Positions 51,342 to 59,267 of a stretch of 64,000 nt of DNA are shown piece after piece; positions within the stretch are counted from its first letter, which is position 1; each line of letters begins with the position of its first letter. Position numbers and translations under genes: made by a program. The DNA is from Bdellovibrio sp. GT3. Its GTDB lineage: Bacteria; Bdellovibrionota; Bdellovibrionia; Bdellovibrionales; Bdellovibrionaceae. Location: NCBI RefSeq assembly GCF_037996765.1, contig NZ_JBBNAD010000004.1, positions 124,001 to 188,000 on the forward strand, read 5' to 3'. The notes beneath the pieces are model-generated. The model was not told the origin of the DNA, did not search any database, and worked only from the letters and a program-made list of their open reading frames with translations.

Positions 51342-53042
51342 ATGAAGAAGTATCCTGTAATCCAACCTGCCGCGATTCTCAATATGATACAGAAAGAGAC
51401 TAAAGCTGAATACTGGCGCCATCGCAACGAGGCGGAAGGAATACTCAGTGAAATTGTCGACAGCGGAAGTGCATTGGGACCTCTTTTGTTCGTTAAAGCC
51501 CCTTCATTTACGACAGTCCTTCTAAGAGGGGATATTAGTTATTCGCGATTTCGACCTGGAGATCGAGTTGATCTTCGTATTCAAAATAGTAAGAGTGATG
51601 CTTCGGCGCTATTGTCGGAAAATGGCATAGTTAAAAAAATCATTTATCCTTCTCCTGGGCGAATTGAGGTTCTAGTTGAATGCAAGCCATTTGAATTGGA
51701 TGGTGTTAGGGAAGTTTTCTTATTCCAAAGTTCATCTGAAGTATTTGGTAAAATTTTAAGAAAAAGAATTGCTGAAAAAGTGAGTTCAGAGCCAGCGATT
51801 CTTGGCAATGGTCGATATGACCTTAATGACTCTGGTGCCAAATTCCGAGACCTTTTCGAGCAATTGAATCCTCCCCAAAAAGAAGCACTGAGATATTTAA
51901 TGGAAAACAATTTATCAGGAGCTATACAGGGGCCTCCAGGGACGGGCAAAACCCATCTATTAAAAACCGTCGTTGAACTTGCAGTAAACTCTGGCATGAA
52001 AGTCTGTTTGGCGTCTTTTACCAATGCTGCTGTGGATAACTTGCTGTCGAGAATTGTTGGAAGCGGTGTGAAGTTTAATTGGTGGCGAGTGGGTGATATA
52101 ACAAAAGTTCGTTGGGACTTATATAGTGAAAATGTGAGGGAGAACGACTTCATATCAACCATTTTTAATGAAGAGATCAACGAAGCTCAGTTAGTCGGTT
52201 CTACTTTGCACAAGCTTGCCTTCAATAAATCAGTTCCTAAATTTGACCTGTTGATTGTAGATGAAGCTGGTCAAGTTCCAATTTACTTCTGGCCTTATAT
52301 TGAACGAATAGCCAATCGAGTAGTTTTAGTTGGTGACCAGCATCAGCTTTCTCCAGTTTTGGTTGCGGAACACAATGATCTTCCCTGTGATGATGTATTC
52401 TCGTTTATCGTTGGCAGTGATTCACCAATGCTGGAAATCCAGTATAGAATGCGCAGTGAAATCCAAGCGTGGTCTTCAGAAAAATTTTATCGAGGGAAAC
52501 TTACTCCGAGTTCATCAAATGCCGACCGTGATTTCTTTCAGGGCAATCCTGCATTGTATACCGATGGGTTTGTCGTGCCTAAGAGATTTGATGGTGATGG
52601 GCGCGGGAATTCCTCAATAAAGGAAGCTAACTATATCTCTGATAAGGTTGAAAGACTGATTAAGAATGGTGTGGACCTCAGTAAAGTTGGAGTTATTTGC
52701 CCGTATAGGGCGCAAGCGGGGCTCGTTAACTCAACCCTGCAAACCAGGTTTGGGGTTGAGCTGGCCTCTCAGGTGTTGATCGATACTGTGGAGAGGTTTC
52801 AAGGGCAGGAGCGAGAAGCGATATTCTTGTCGTTTGGAAGCACTAGTCGAAATCCAACTGATTTAAAGTTCTTGGCAAATGCAAAACGACTGAATGTTTC
52901 AGTCACGCGCGCAAAATCCAGATTTTATTGCCTTTACGACACTCAGCTTTGGGAGAACTCGCATAATCGTGTTTCAGCCGATTTAAACGAGTTCTTACGC
53001 TGGGTAAATTTTGGGAAAACCACGATTCGTAGAGCTGCGTAG
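51342..53042 (+). CDS. SF1 DNA/RNA helicase (Upf1/Dna2-like) in an A/T-rich island
   Basis: About 566 residues. The N-terminal 170 residues include a beta-rich region; the helicase core follows with Walker A GPPGTGKTH (197-205), LASFTNAAVDNLL (motif Ia), Walker B VDEAG (306-310), GDQHQLSPV (motif III), QYRM (367-370, motif IV), DTVERFQGQERE (motif V) and NVSVTRAKS (motif VI). No nuclease domain is visible. Base composition is visibly more A/T-rich than the genes before it. The start is uncertain: ATG at 51342 lacks a ribosome site, and a GTG at 51267 is in frame. Could act in repair, RNA processing or phage defence. Confidence 0.85.
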   Translation: MKKYPVIQPAAILNMIQKETKAEYWRHRNEAEGILSEIVDSGSALGPLLFVKAPSFTTVLLRGDISYSRFRPGDRVDLRIQNSKSDASALLSENGIVKKIIYPSPGRIEVLVECKPFELDGVREVFLFQSSSEVFGKILRKRIAEKVSSEPAILGNGRYDLNDSGAKFRDLFEQLNPPQKEALRYLMENNLSGAIQGPPGTGKTHLLKTVVELAVNSGMKVCLASFTNAAVDNLLSRIVGSGVKFNWWRVGDITKVRWDLYSENVRENDFISTIFNEEINEAQLVGSTLHKLAFNKSVPKFDLLIVDEAGQVPIYFWPYIERIANRVVLVGDQHQLSPVLVAEHNDLPCDDVFSFIVGSDSPMLEIQYRMRSEIQAWSSEKFYRGKLTPSSSNADRDFFQGNPALYTDGFVVPKRFDGDGRGNSSIKEANYISDKVERLIKNGVDLSKVGVICPYRAQAGLVNSTLQTRFGVELASQVLIDTVERFQGQEREAIFLSFGSTSRNPTDLKFLANAKRLNVSVTRAKSRFYCLYDTQLWENSHNRVSADLNEFLRWVNFGKTTIRRAA

Positions 53043-53350
53043 TTGCCCGACGGGCCCAGTAGGACCCGCCCTTTAAGGATAAATCGAGACTTCAAGTTTT
53101 TCGATGAACTTCCAGAATTTTTTTGTATCGTATTTTTCGCCAAATACAAATCTGTTCAGGGATCGGGCTTTGACGGAGTCGGTGGTTTAATGCGTCATCA
53201 GCGCAGTTAAAAAGCGAATTCAAAACTGGCTAGGCTACGGAGAGAAGGTCAGCTCGTCCCAAATAATAATTGGTGACTCTTGAGAGCCACCGTACTTCGC
53301 TGGCAACGCAACCTTTTGAAGGCTATGTCGCTTGAGGCAAATATTGGGAT
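53043..53350. other. Intergenic region between helicase and membrane protein gene
   Basis: About 308 bases without an intact gene. It holds a possible minus-strand gene remnant (53073-53186); I see no tRNA, terminator with a T-tract or repeat in the remainder. Confidence 0.5.
53073..53186 (-). pseudogene. Possible remnant of the 3' end of a gene
   Basis: A 37-codon open stretch on the minus strand reads like the C-terminus of a real protein, containing VKARSLNRFVFGEKYD and KKFWKFIEKLEVSIYP before a TAA stop. It is preceded in frame by a TAA and has no good start codon. It may be what is left of a displaced island gene; origin not recognised. Confidence 0.35.
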
Positions 53351-53866
53351 CTATTGAAACTCAGGGAATGCTGTTACTTCTTTCCTTTTAACATTTGAAA
53401 CATTCCATGAAGCAATGGCAATTGGAGAGGTTGTAGCAACTGGATTTCTGGTTGCGCTAATATTTGTTATCCATTTTCTTCCGAGGGAATCTTCATAATA
53501 TAGTTCAATAGAAACTTTAGATGTACCGTTTGTAGGTAGATCAATGTGGTATATGTTGCTAGACTTCGCTAAAACTGTGCCATTGGCGGAGTATTTAGAG
53601 TCATTAAAGAAATAACCTTTTAAGTAAATGTTCACTGTTCCGACATTTTGAAGTGCGACTATTGGCACGGTTGCAAAGGGCGCTTGGGAGTCCAGAACTT
53701 TCTCTTTTTGTCCAGGGGTTGCTACGATTTCAACTACATCCTGCAGGTTTTTAAGGTCTTCATTTATACTGTTTTGCACAATTCCGATATAAATCGCAGC
53801 TATCAGGGCGAACGCTGCAATTATAGTTTGGGGGTCAGTCCATTTATTGCTAGGCATATTTCTCAT
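53351..53866 (-). CDS. Hypothetical membrane-anchored protein in the island
   Basis: A 171-residue protein with one transmembrane helix near the N-terminus (TIIAAFALIAAIYIGIVQ) and a soluble beta-rich domain (VPIVALQNVGTVNIYLKGYFF, KVSIELYYEDSLGRKWI), resembling small membrane-tethered domains common in accessory regions. No family recognised. Low G+C like its neighbours. It is on the same strand as the Mom-like operon, 117 bases downstream of it. Confidence 0.6.
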   Translation of the reverse strand: MRNMPSNKWTDPQTIIAAFALIAAIYIGIVQNSINEDLKNLQDVVEIVATPGQKEKVLDSQAPFATVPIVALQNVGTVNIYLKGYFFNDSKYSANGTVLAKSSNIYHIDLPTNGTSKVSIELYYEDSLGRKWITNISATRNPVATTSPIAIASWNVSNVKRKEVTAFPEFQ

Positions 53867-53983
53867 TTCTTTGACGAATCAAATCGATGACATTGTCGTA
53901 ACCGAGTTTCATTTTTTTTGCAAAAGAATCAAGTAATAGAGTGCATGCGCCTTAGGTAGTTAGGCTTGGTATTGTTTATGTTA

Positions 53984-54709
53984 CTATTTATTTGTGTTCA
54001 TTGGAGATGATGCAGTTCGTTTTGGGTAAGGGCTGATTTTCTTTGCAAAGAGTTTGAGGATTTCATGCTGATTGCTTCCTAAAATAAATACATAACGGTG
54101 TTTTTTGTGAATTGGAATTGCTTTTACCGACAAACCTTTTTCCGTGAGAGTTGTGATATTTCTTGTCCCGTATATCCTGTAAACTTTTCGAGGATGGAAC
54201 AGTATTCCGTTGATGTCGAGATACTTTGCACCTCCAGGATCAGTTAATCCCAAGTAGACAGCGCCGCACGCTTGATAAATTGTTCCGACTTCTCCAGCTT
54301 GGGGGTCTGCATAGCAAAATACCAAACTACTATTGTAAATGCGTTGGATTTCCTTCAAGGATCTTCTGATTAAGTAGCTTGGACCCCATGTGGGACAATT
54401 AGGTGCGCTGGCGCCTCGATGTAATTGGAATGCTTTCGCTATTTTTTTTGTGCCTTTCGAGTTTAAATTAATCGTTCGTCCTAGGTGACTTCCAAAAACC
54501 ACAACTGCGATTAGTTTTGTTTCGTGCCGCAGGCCAAAACAAATATTTCCCCAGCCCATATTTCCAAGCCATTCATACTCCAATATGAAATCCTTTGCTT
54601 CTTGATATGAAATCGGCTCGACGCACACGTTACTCGATAGTATGGGATTTGATTGAAAATTCTGATGTTGGGATTTTTCTTTTTTAATTAGGTATTGCCA
54701 GCATTCCAT
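53984..54709 (-). CDS. Mom-like DNA-modification protein (GNAT-fold)
   Basis: A 241-residue protein resembling the phage Mu Mom family, which converts adenine in DNA to N6-carbamoylmethyladenine and so protects it from restriction. Matching features in order: ILEYEWLGNMGWGNICFGL, the strand LIAVVVFGSHLG, the PTWGPSYLIRRSLK helix, the hallmark FCYADPQAGEVGTIYQACG (Mu Mom has a YADP...GTIY segment), YLGLTDPGG, and a C-terminal KKHRYVFILG that recalls the K-F-R-F-V-Y strand of Mu Mom. The ATG at 54709 lies one base after the upstream stop, so it is coupled to that gene. Family membership is from motif memory and needs a profile search; activity is inferred. Confidence 0.65.
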   Translation of the reverse strand: MECWQYLIKKEKSQHQNFQSNPILSSNVCVEPISYQEAKDFILEYEWLGNMGWGNICFGLRHETKLIAVVVFGSHLGRTINLNSKGTKKIAKAFQLHRGASAPNCPTWGPSYLIRRSLKEIQRIYNSSLVFCYADPQAGEVGTIYQACGAVYLGLTDPGGAKYLDINGILFHPRKVYRIYGTRNITTLTEKGLSVKAIPIHKKHRYVFILGSNQHEILKLFAKKISPYPKRTASSPMNTNK

Positions 54710-54710
54710 A

Positions 54711-55673
54711 TCAACTAATTTTCTCGCGGAACTTGTATGCAGCAGACACAAGAAAGGTTGCTTGAAGTGTAGTAATGCAATGTTCGATGATATTCGAACT
54801 TGTTGTACCAATCATTATTGCCTTTAGAAACACAATTGTGAGAGTCATTGCCAAAATTGAGCAATAGACTTCCAAGTAGTCCATTTTGTAAAAAATTGAA
54901 ATTGTTGGAGTTTTGAAACAGTTACTTTTGCTACTTATTACTATGCTGCCAAGCGGGTGATCTTTTATAGAGCTGAAATTTAGTGGAATAACTGTGCGGT
55001 TGCATTTGCTGGAGATGACGATTTCTTTCATGTGATGGGAACCTGCTTGTGTTGGGATATCCACCGAGAAAGTTGGGCAATTGCTATTTCCAGTATATGA
55101 TGGAAACAAACAAACAATGTTAATATAGTAGTCGATATTTGCCTTTGGCTGATATATCGAGTGACAATTTGAGTTTTTAGGAGACAGCCGTTTTTCATCG
55201 AAGTGGCAGTTGTCTTCCGAGTCACTGGCGAAGATTTCTAGGTGCAAGAAACAACAGGTCCCTAGCCCTTTATTTTTAATTATGTCTGATAAGTGTGAAA
55301 GGTGGTTGCTCCAATCGGTACTCCGAACTGAGATTTCTTTGTAATTAGCCGTGCATTGGAAAGCTAAATGTTCGAGTGAAGTTTTGGATAGCTCTGCATG
55401 AGAGATAAAATTTCCAAGCTGAACGTTAAAAAAATGAAAGTCCCCGAAATTGTTTATATCCAGCACCTTTCCAGTGCGAATTGGGATAAACGTTTCATCT
55501 AACTCTATCCCATAAATAACGTCATTTTGATTCTTGTTTGTGAGATCAATTTCGGCGGAGATGAATTTTGTCTCGTAGCGGTACTCATTGCAGTGGCCAA
55601 TTGGAGCAGCAATTGTATTAAGTAAATTCTTTAAGTGTAGTTCGTGTTTAAGTTTGGATTTGAGAATTAACAT
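54711..55673 (-). CDS. Orphan protein with C-terminal membrane helices, partner of the Mom-like gene
   Basis: A 320-residue protein with no recognised family. The N-terminal 240 residues are soluble and contain many Cys, His and Asn residues; the C-terminus has two hydrophobic segments (YCSILAMTLTIVFLKAIMI and a weaker one near TTLQATFLVSAAY). It is first in a two-gene operon with the Mom-like gene and starts 8 bases from a perfect 13-bp palindrome. Strongly A/T-rich, with rare codons compared with flanking genes, pointing to horizontal transfer. Confidence 0.6.
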   Translation of the reverse strand: MLILKSKLKHELHLKNLLNTIAAPIGHCNEYRYETKFISAEIDLTNKNQNDVIYGIELDETFIPIRTGKVLDINNFGDFHFFNVQLGNFISHAELSKTSLEHLAFQCTANYKEISVRSTDWSNHLSHLSDIIKNKGLGTCCFLHLEIFASDSEDNCHFDEKRLSPKNSNCHSIYQPKANIDYYINIVCLFPSYTGNSNCPTFSVDIPTQAGSHHMKEIVISSKCNRTVIPLNFSSIKDHPLGSIVISSKSNCFKTPTISIFYKMDYLEVYCSILAMTLTIVFLKAIMIGTTSSNIIEHCITTLQATFLVSAAYKFREKIS

Positions 55674-55680
55674 GCAAAGA

Positions 55681-55712
55681 TAGTATCAATAAATAAAACT
55701 TTATTGATACTA
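55681..55712. promoter_or_regulatory. Perfect 13-bp palindrome upstream of the Mom-like operon
   Basis: TAGTATCAATAAA (55681-55693) and its exact reverse complement TTTATTGATACTA (55700-55712) are separated by 6 bases. It sits 8 bases upstream of the start codon of the orphan gene, the position of an operator or a ribosome-site-blocking hairpin. Confidence 0.65.
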
Positions 55713-55739
55713 GACGAAAGGTCAGAATAGACGATTCAA

Positions 55740-56546
55740 TTATTCAAATTTAAGAGGGAAAACCGTCGAGATCGGATTGCCGGAGAAGCTTTTGAAGTCC
55801 ACACGGCGAATGGCCTCGGTCAGGCATTTTTTAAATGAAACATCGCTGATTGTGGAGTTGGTCACAGAAGGGTTGCTGACCTTACCGCTGCGTTCGATGG
55901 TGAAGCCAACAGAGGCCTGGCCCACGACGCCTGGAGTTTTTTGCAACAGCTGTGTATAGCACTTAAAGAAGGAATTACGGTGTGTGCGTAGAGTTTCCTG
56001 GATGAATTCAGAAGTCAGGCCCTCGCCCGCGGATTTAGCTCCGGCAAAACCTTCCGTGGAAGGTGCCATGTCGGGCAGGTTTCCGCTGGCCGCTTGTTTG
56101 CGATAGTTTGCTTCGTAGTCATTCGCCGTCCAGCGAACACCATCGCGTGAAATCATCACGGACCCATCGCGGCCCGCGGTTTCCATTTGCACATCACCGC
56201 GCTTGATCAGAATCACCTGGCGTCCGTACTCTTCATCCAGAGTGATCAGGGAATTTTCCTGAATGCGAATGCGATAGGCGGAATCAAACGTCATAGTGGC
56301 ATCGCCATCAGGACCTGTTTCCACGGAGTCCAATGGATACAAGGAGGCCGTGCGTGTCAGGTTTTCTTTTTGAGTCATGTTTTTGCGAAGTACGAAGACG
56401 GTCCCCATGTTGAGATCAACACGTGCCAAGGGGCGAACTGAGACTTTTTGTTTTTCAGTGAAATTGGAGACAAGGAGAGAGAGTGCGACACTCAATACAC
56501 CAAGACCGATAAGAGATGGAATCAACAAGCTGTTCTTCTTCGCCAT
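55740..56546 (-). CDS. FecR-like/AgmX C-terminal domain protein
   Basis: A 268-residue inner-membrane-anchored protein (one helix, PSLIGLGVLSVALSLLVSNF). A FecR-like beta segment follows (GTVFVLRKN, VETGPDGDATMTF, RIQENSLITLDEEYGRQVILIKRGDVQ), then a linker and a C-terminal AgmX/PglI (TonB-like) domain: RNSFFKCYTQLLQK, GVVGQASVGFTIERSGKV, SFKKCLTEAIRRVDF with the typical Cys pair. Such proteins occur with gliding and envelope-energisation systems in myxobacteria and Bdellovibrio. It is separate from secG by 36 bases and could share its transcript. Confidence 0.8.
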   Translation of the reverse strand: MAKKNSLLIPSLIGLGVLSVALSLLVSNFTEKQKVSVRPLARVDLNMGTVFVLRKNMTQKENLTRTASLYPLDSVETGPDGDATMTFDSAYRIRIQENSLITLDEEYGRQVILIKRGDVQMETAGRDGSVMISRDGVRWTANDYEANYRKQAASGNLPDMAPSTEGFAGAKSAGEGLTSEFIQETLRTHRNSFFKCYTQLLQKTPGVVGQASVGFTIERSGKVSNPSVTNSTISDVSFKKCLTEAIRRVDFKSFSGNPISTVFPLKFE

Positions 56547-56582
56547 AGAGAAACTATAGCGAAGAAGTTAAAAGATGACAGC

Positions 56583-56978
56583 TTATTTTGCAGGAGTTGC
56601 AGTAGCTGCTGGGCTTGCTGCAGGTGTAGCTGCTGCTTCAACTGGCATCGCCGTAGTTGCTGCTGCCGCTGCATCAGTTGGAGCCGGAGTTGCTGCTGGA
56701 GCAACTGGAGCCGTCACAGGCAAAGAATCAACAACAGATTTAGAATGAGTAGAAGAAGTAAATACAGACAAAGCCAGGCAAGTTACTGCGAAAATAACTG
56801 CAGCCCAAACTGTCATTTTACCAGCCAATGATTGAGCGCCCGTAGCACCCAACAAGCTGTTTGAACCTGAGCTTCCGCCCATGCCCAATGCGCCGTTGCT
56901 TTTTGAATCTTGGATCAAAACTAGAACGATCAAAACAAGTGCAACGATGATATGGATAATTCCAACAAAAGTAGTCAT
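56583..56978 (-). CDS. secG: Preprotein translocase subunit SecG with extended C-terminus
   Basis: A 131-residue Sec translocon subunit. Two transmembrane helices (IIHIIVALVLIVLVLIQD and MTVWAAVIFAVTCLALSVF) flank the SecG signature GALGMGGSSGSNSLLGATGA. The C-terminal 45 residues are an Ala/Pro/Thr-rich tail (PVTAPVAPAATPAPTDAAAA...), well beyond the usual length of about 75-110. The ATG at 56978 matches the family N-terminus. It would assist SecYE in protein export. Confidence 0.92.
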   Translation of the reverse strand: MTTFVGIIHIIVALVLIVLVLIQDSKSNGALGMGGSSGSNSLLGATGAQSLAGKMTVWAAVIFAVTCLALSVFTSSTHSKSVVDSLPVTAPVAPAATPAPTDAAAAATTAMPVEAAATPAASPAATATPAK

Positions 56979-57116
56979 TTCAAGTATCTCCCAAAGTCCC
57001 ACAATATAGGGATAAAGCAGACCCTTCGTCCACCCAAAACACGGTTTCCCGGGGTTATAACGCATAATGTCGTGAGCGGTTGTGTTTAATCCCGGCTCGT
57101 TCGTACACTGAAAGTC

Positions 57117-57584
57117 ATGAAAAAACTCATTCTGCCCCTGCTTCTCGTGATGTCCTGTTTGGTTGCCTGCACCTCGGATGAAAAGTCTCTAAAAAAGGCG
57201 GCGGAGGCGGCAGCTGCTGCTCAATTCAAGAGCACCATCGAAGAAGAGGCCAAAGGTTATCTGACCCAGTCGGATTCCTTCCTGAATGCGTATGTGAGCT
57301 TTATGGTGAAATTCGCGGAATTTTCTGCTGAAGACATCAAACTGAATGGCGGAGTTATGGGCAGCACCACGGTCTACATCACGTCTTATCCACCAGATGT
57401 CCGAAAGGGTATGTTAAAGGTTGCCGCGACCGTGTCGCCGGCGGCAGTGAATCGATTCAATTTCGCCAACGCTTACCAGTTGATCGCCAAGGAAACCGGC
57501 CGGCCCGGTGAACCCATGAAATATCTCTTTGTGGTTTATAATTTAAGAAAAGACACCCACGGGGATTGGGTGGTTCAAAAATAG
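57117..57584 (+). CDS. Small hypothetical lipoprotein
   Basis: A 155-residue lipoprotein (LVMSCLVAC) with an Ala-rich helical segment after the Cys and a compact C-terminal part (VVYNLRKDTHGDWVVQK). No family recognised. It sits between secG (divergent) and tmk, with its own short upstream region, and may be co-transcribed with tmk. Confidence 0.75.
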   Translation: MKKLILPLLLVMSCLVACTSDEKSLKKAAEAAAAAQFKSTIEEEAKGYLTQSDSFLNAYVSFMVKFAEFSAEDIKLNGGVMGSTTVYITSYPPDVRKGMLKVAATVSPAAVNRFNFANAYQLIAKETGRPGEPMKYLFVVYNLRKDTHGDWVVQK

Positions 57585-57653
57585 ACTGATTGCTGCCCCT
57601 TGTTGAGAGTCCTTTAGTTGACCGGGCTCCACGAATATCTGACAAAACAAGGC

Positions 57654-58289
57654 ATGTCTTTTTTGGTATTTGAAGGCCTTGATGGCTCCGGCAAAAGCTC
57701 ACTGATGAAGGCTCTGGAAGCAGAGCTGCAAAAACGTGGAATTCCCACATACATGACTCGTGAACCGGGTGGCACTCCATTGGGGGATGAAATCCGTCAC
57801 ATGATTTTGCGTAAAGAAGGCCCGGCGCCGACCGCACGCACTGAGTTGCTTTTGTACGAAGCCAGCCGCTCCCAACACGTGGATCAAGTGATCCGTCCAC
57901 AACTTGAAAAAGGCAGTTGGGTTTTGTGTGATCGCTTTGCAGCAAGTTCCGTTGCTTTTCAAAGCGGTGGCCGCGAGATTTCTGAAAATGAAGTTGTGAT
58001 GTTGAATAACTTTGCAACCGGTGGGCTGAAGGCACACCTGACAATTCTGCTGGATCTTCCGGTCGAGGAGTCCCGCAAACGTCGTCAAGGTCGTGGCGAG
58101 CAAAATGGAGAAAGCGAAGACCGCATCGAATCTGAAGCGGATACTTTCCATGAAAAAGTAAGACAAAGTTTTTTGGCGCAAGCGAAAGCGGATGCTGCCG
58201 CTTGGTTGGTTCTGGATGCCAAAGAAACTCCGGCTGTGTTGTTTGAGCAATTGATCAAAGCACTGACCGACAAAAAGATTTTGAAATAA
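57654..58289 (+). CDS. tmk: Thymidylate kinase (Tmk)
   Basis: Phosphorylates dTMP to dTDP. Residues from the ATG at 57654: P-loop FEGLDGSGKSS, TREPGGTPLGDEIR (DRX-like substrate motif region), LLLYEASRSQHVDQVI, the DRFAASSVAFQ motif and the LID region RRQGRGEQNGE. The LID region contains Arg residues as in type-II-like enzymes. About 211 residues, the normal size. An in-frame TTG at 57618 would lengthen it. It is followed by holB with a normal ribosome site. Confidence 0.95.
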   Translation: MSFLVFEGLDGSGKSSLMKALEAELQKRGIPTYMTREPGGTPLGDEIRHMILRKEGPAPTARTELLLYEASRSQHVDQVIRPQLEKGSWVLCDRFAASSVAFQSGGREISENEVVMLNNFATGGLKAHLTILLDLPVEESRKRRQGRGEQNGESEDRIESEADTFHEKVRQSFLAQAKADAAAWLVLDAKETPAVLFEQLIKALTDKKILK

Positions 58290-58301
58290 GGAAGCAAACA
58301 A

Positions 58302-59258
58302 GTGGCAAGGCTGCTGGATTTTATCCTGGGACACCAGGAGACGATAAAAAAAATGACGGATTCCTTCGAAGCAGGGAAGCCCGGGCAGACTTTTTTATTT
58401 GTGGGTCCGGCGGGAGTCGGTAAAAAAATGACGGCCATTGGTTTGGCGCAGGCCTTGATGTGCCCGCAAAGCGCCCGTGGTTGTGGTCGTTGTCCTTCAT
58501 GTTTCCGTGTGGCGCAAAAAGATCATGCGCATGAAAACCTGCGCATCATTGCTCCATCCGGGGCGAATATCAAAATTGAACAAGCCAAAGAAGTTCTGGA
58601 ATTTTTAAGTCTGAAAAGCCTGGGCGGAAACCGCGTGATCATCATCGATCAGGCTCAGTTGCTAAACCCTCAGGCCGCAAATTCACTGCTTAAAACGTTG
58701 GAAGAACCACCAGATGGAACTTTCTTCTTTCTTATTGCTCCAAGTGTCGCGGGCATTATGCCAACGATTCGTTCGCGTTCCCGCATTGTGCAGTTTAAGC
58801 CTTTGTCGATGGAAGAACTGGGTAAGCGCGTGAAGGCACCAACCTGGGCGCTGAAATCGGCGGGTGGCAGTTTTGAAAAACTGGCGCAGCTGCAGGATGG
58901 TCCGGAACTGGAGCTTCGTGAGAAGTCCGTGGAAATTTTGAATGTCTTTTTGAAAGACAAAGATTTCCTGTTGAACGAGATGTGGCGCGCGGAATTCAAA
59001 GACCGTCAACAGGGGCAAAGACTGCTGTCCTATTGGGTGAGCTACTTCCGTGATGCCATCGTTTATCAGGAAGGTGCCAAATCCCAGATTGCGAATCTGG
59101 ATCAGGCCCCTTTAATTAAGACCTTGGCCGAAGAGTCCCGCGAAAAACTGCTCGTATTGATTCAAAAAGCCCTGCAGTCGGAACAAGCTTTGGGAGCCAA
59201 CAGGGATTCGCAATTGGTGATGGAAGAATACTTCATTACCAGCCAGGATATAGTGTAG
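58302..59258 (+). CDS. holB: DNA polymerase III delta' subunit (HolB)
   Basis: A 318-residue clamp-loader subunit. AAA+ domain with modified Walker A GPAGVGKKMTA, the zinc-binding Cys set CPQSARGCGRCPSC, Walker-B-like VIIIDQAQLLNPQAANSLLKTLEEPP and the SRCR-like IRSRSRIV sensor-1 region. GTG start with AAGGAAG 7 bases upstream. The tmk-holB-tatD order is a common bacterial cluster. Confidence 0.94.
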   Translation: MARLLDFILGHQETIKKMTDSFEAGKPGQTFLFVGPAGVGKKMTAIGLAQALMCPQSARGCGRCPSCFRVAQKDHAHENLRIIAPSGANIKIEQAKEVLEFLSLKSLGGNRVIIIDQAQLLNPQAANSLLKTLEEPPDGTFFFLIAPSVAGIMPTIRSRSRIVQFKPLSMEELGKRVKAPTWALKSAGGSFEKLAQLQDGPELELREKSVEILNVFLKDKDFLLNEMWRAEFKDRQQGQRLLSYWVSYFRDAIVYQEGAKSQIANLDQAPLIKTLAEESREKLLVLIQKALQSEQALGANRDSQLVMEEYFITSQDIV

Positions 59259-59267
59259 AATAAGACC

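Noticed and set aside
51223-55740. Prophage or integrative element with attachment sites
   Set aside because: No integrase, phage structural gene, tRNA or flanking direct repeat was found at the island edges.
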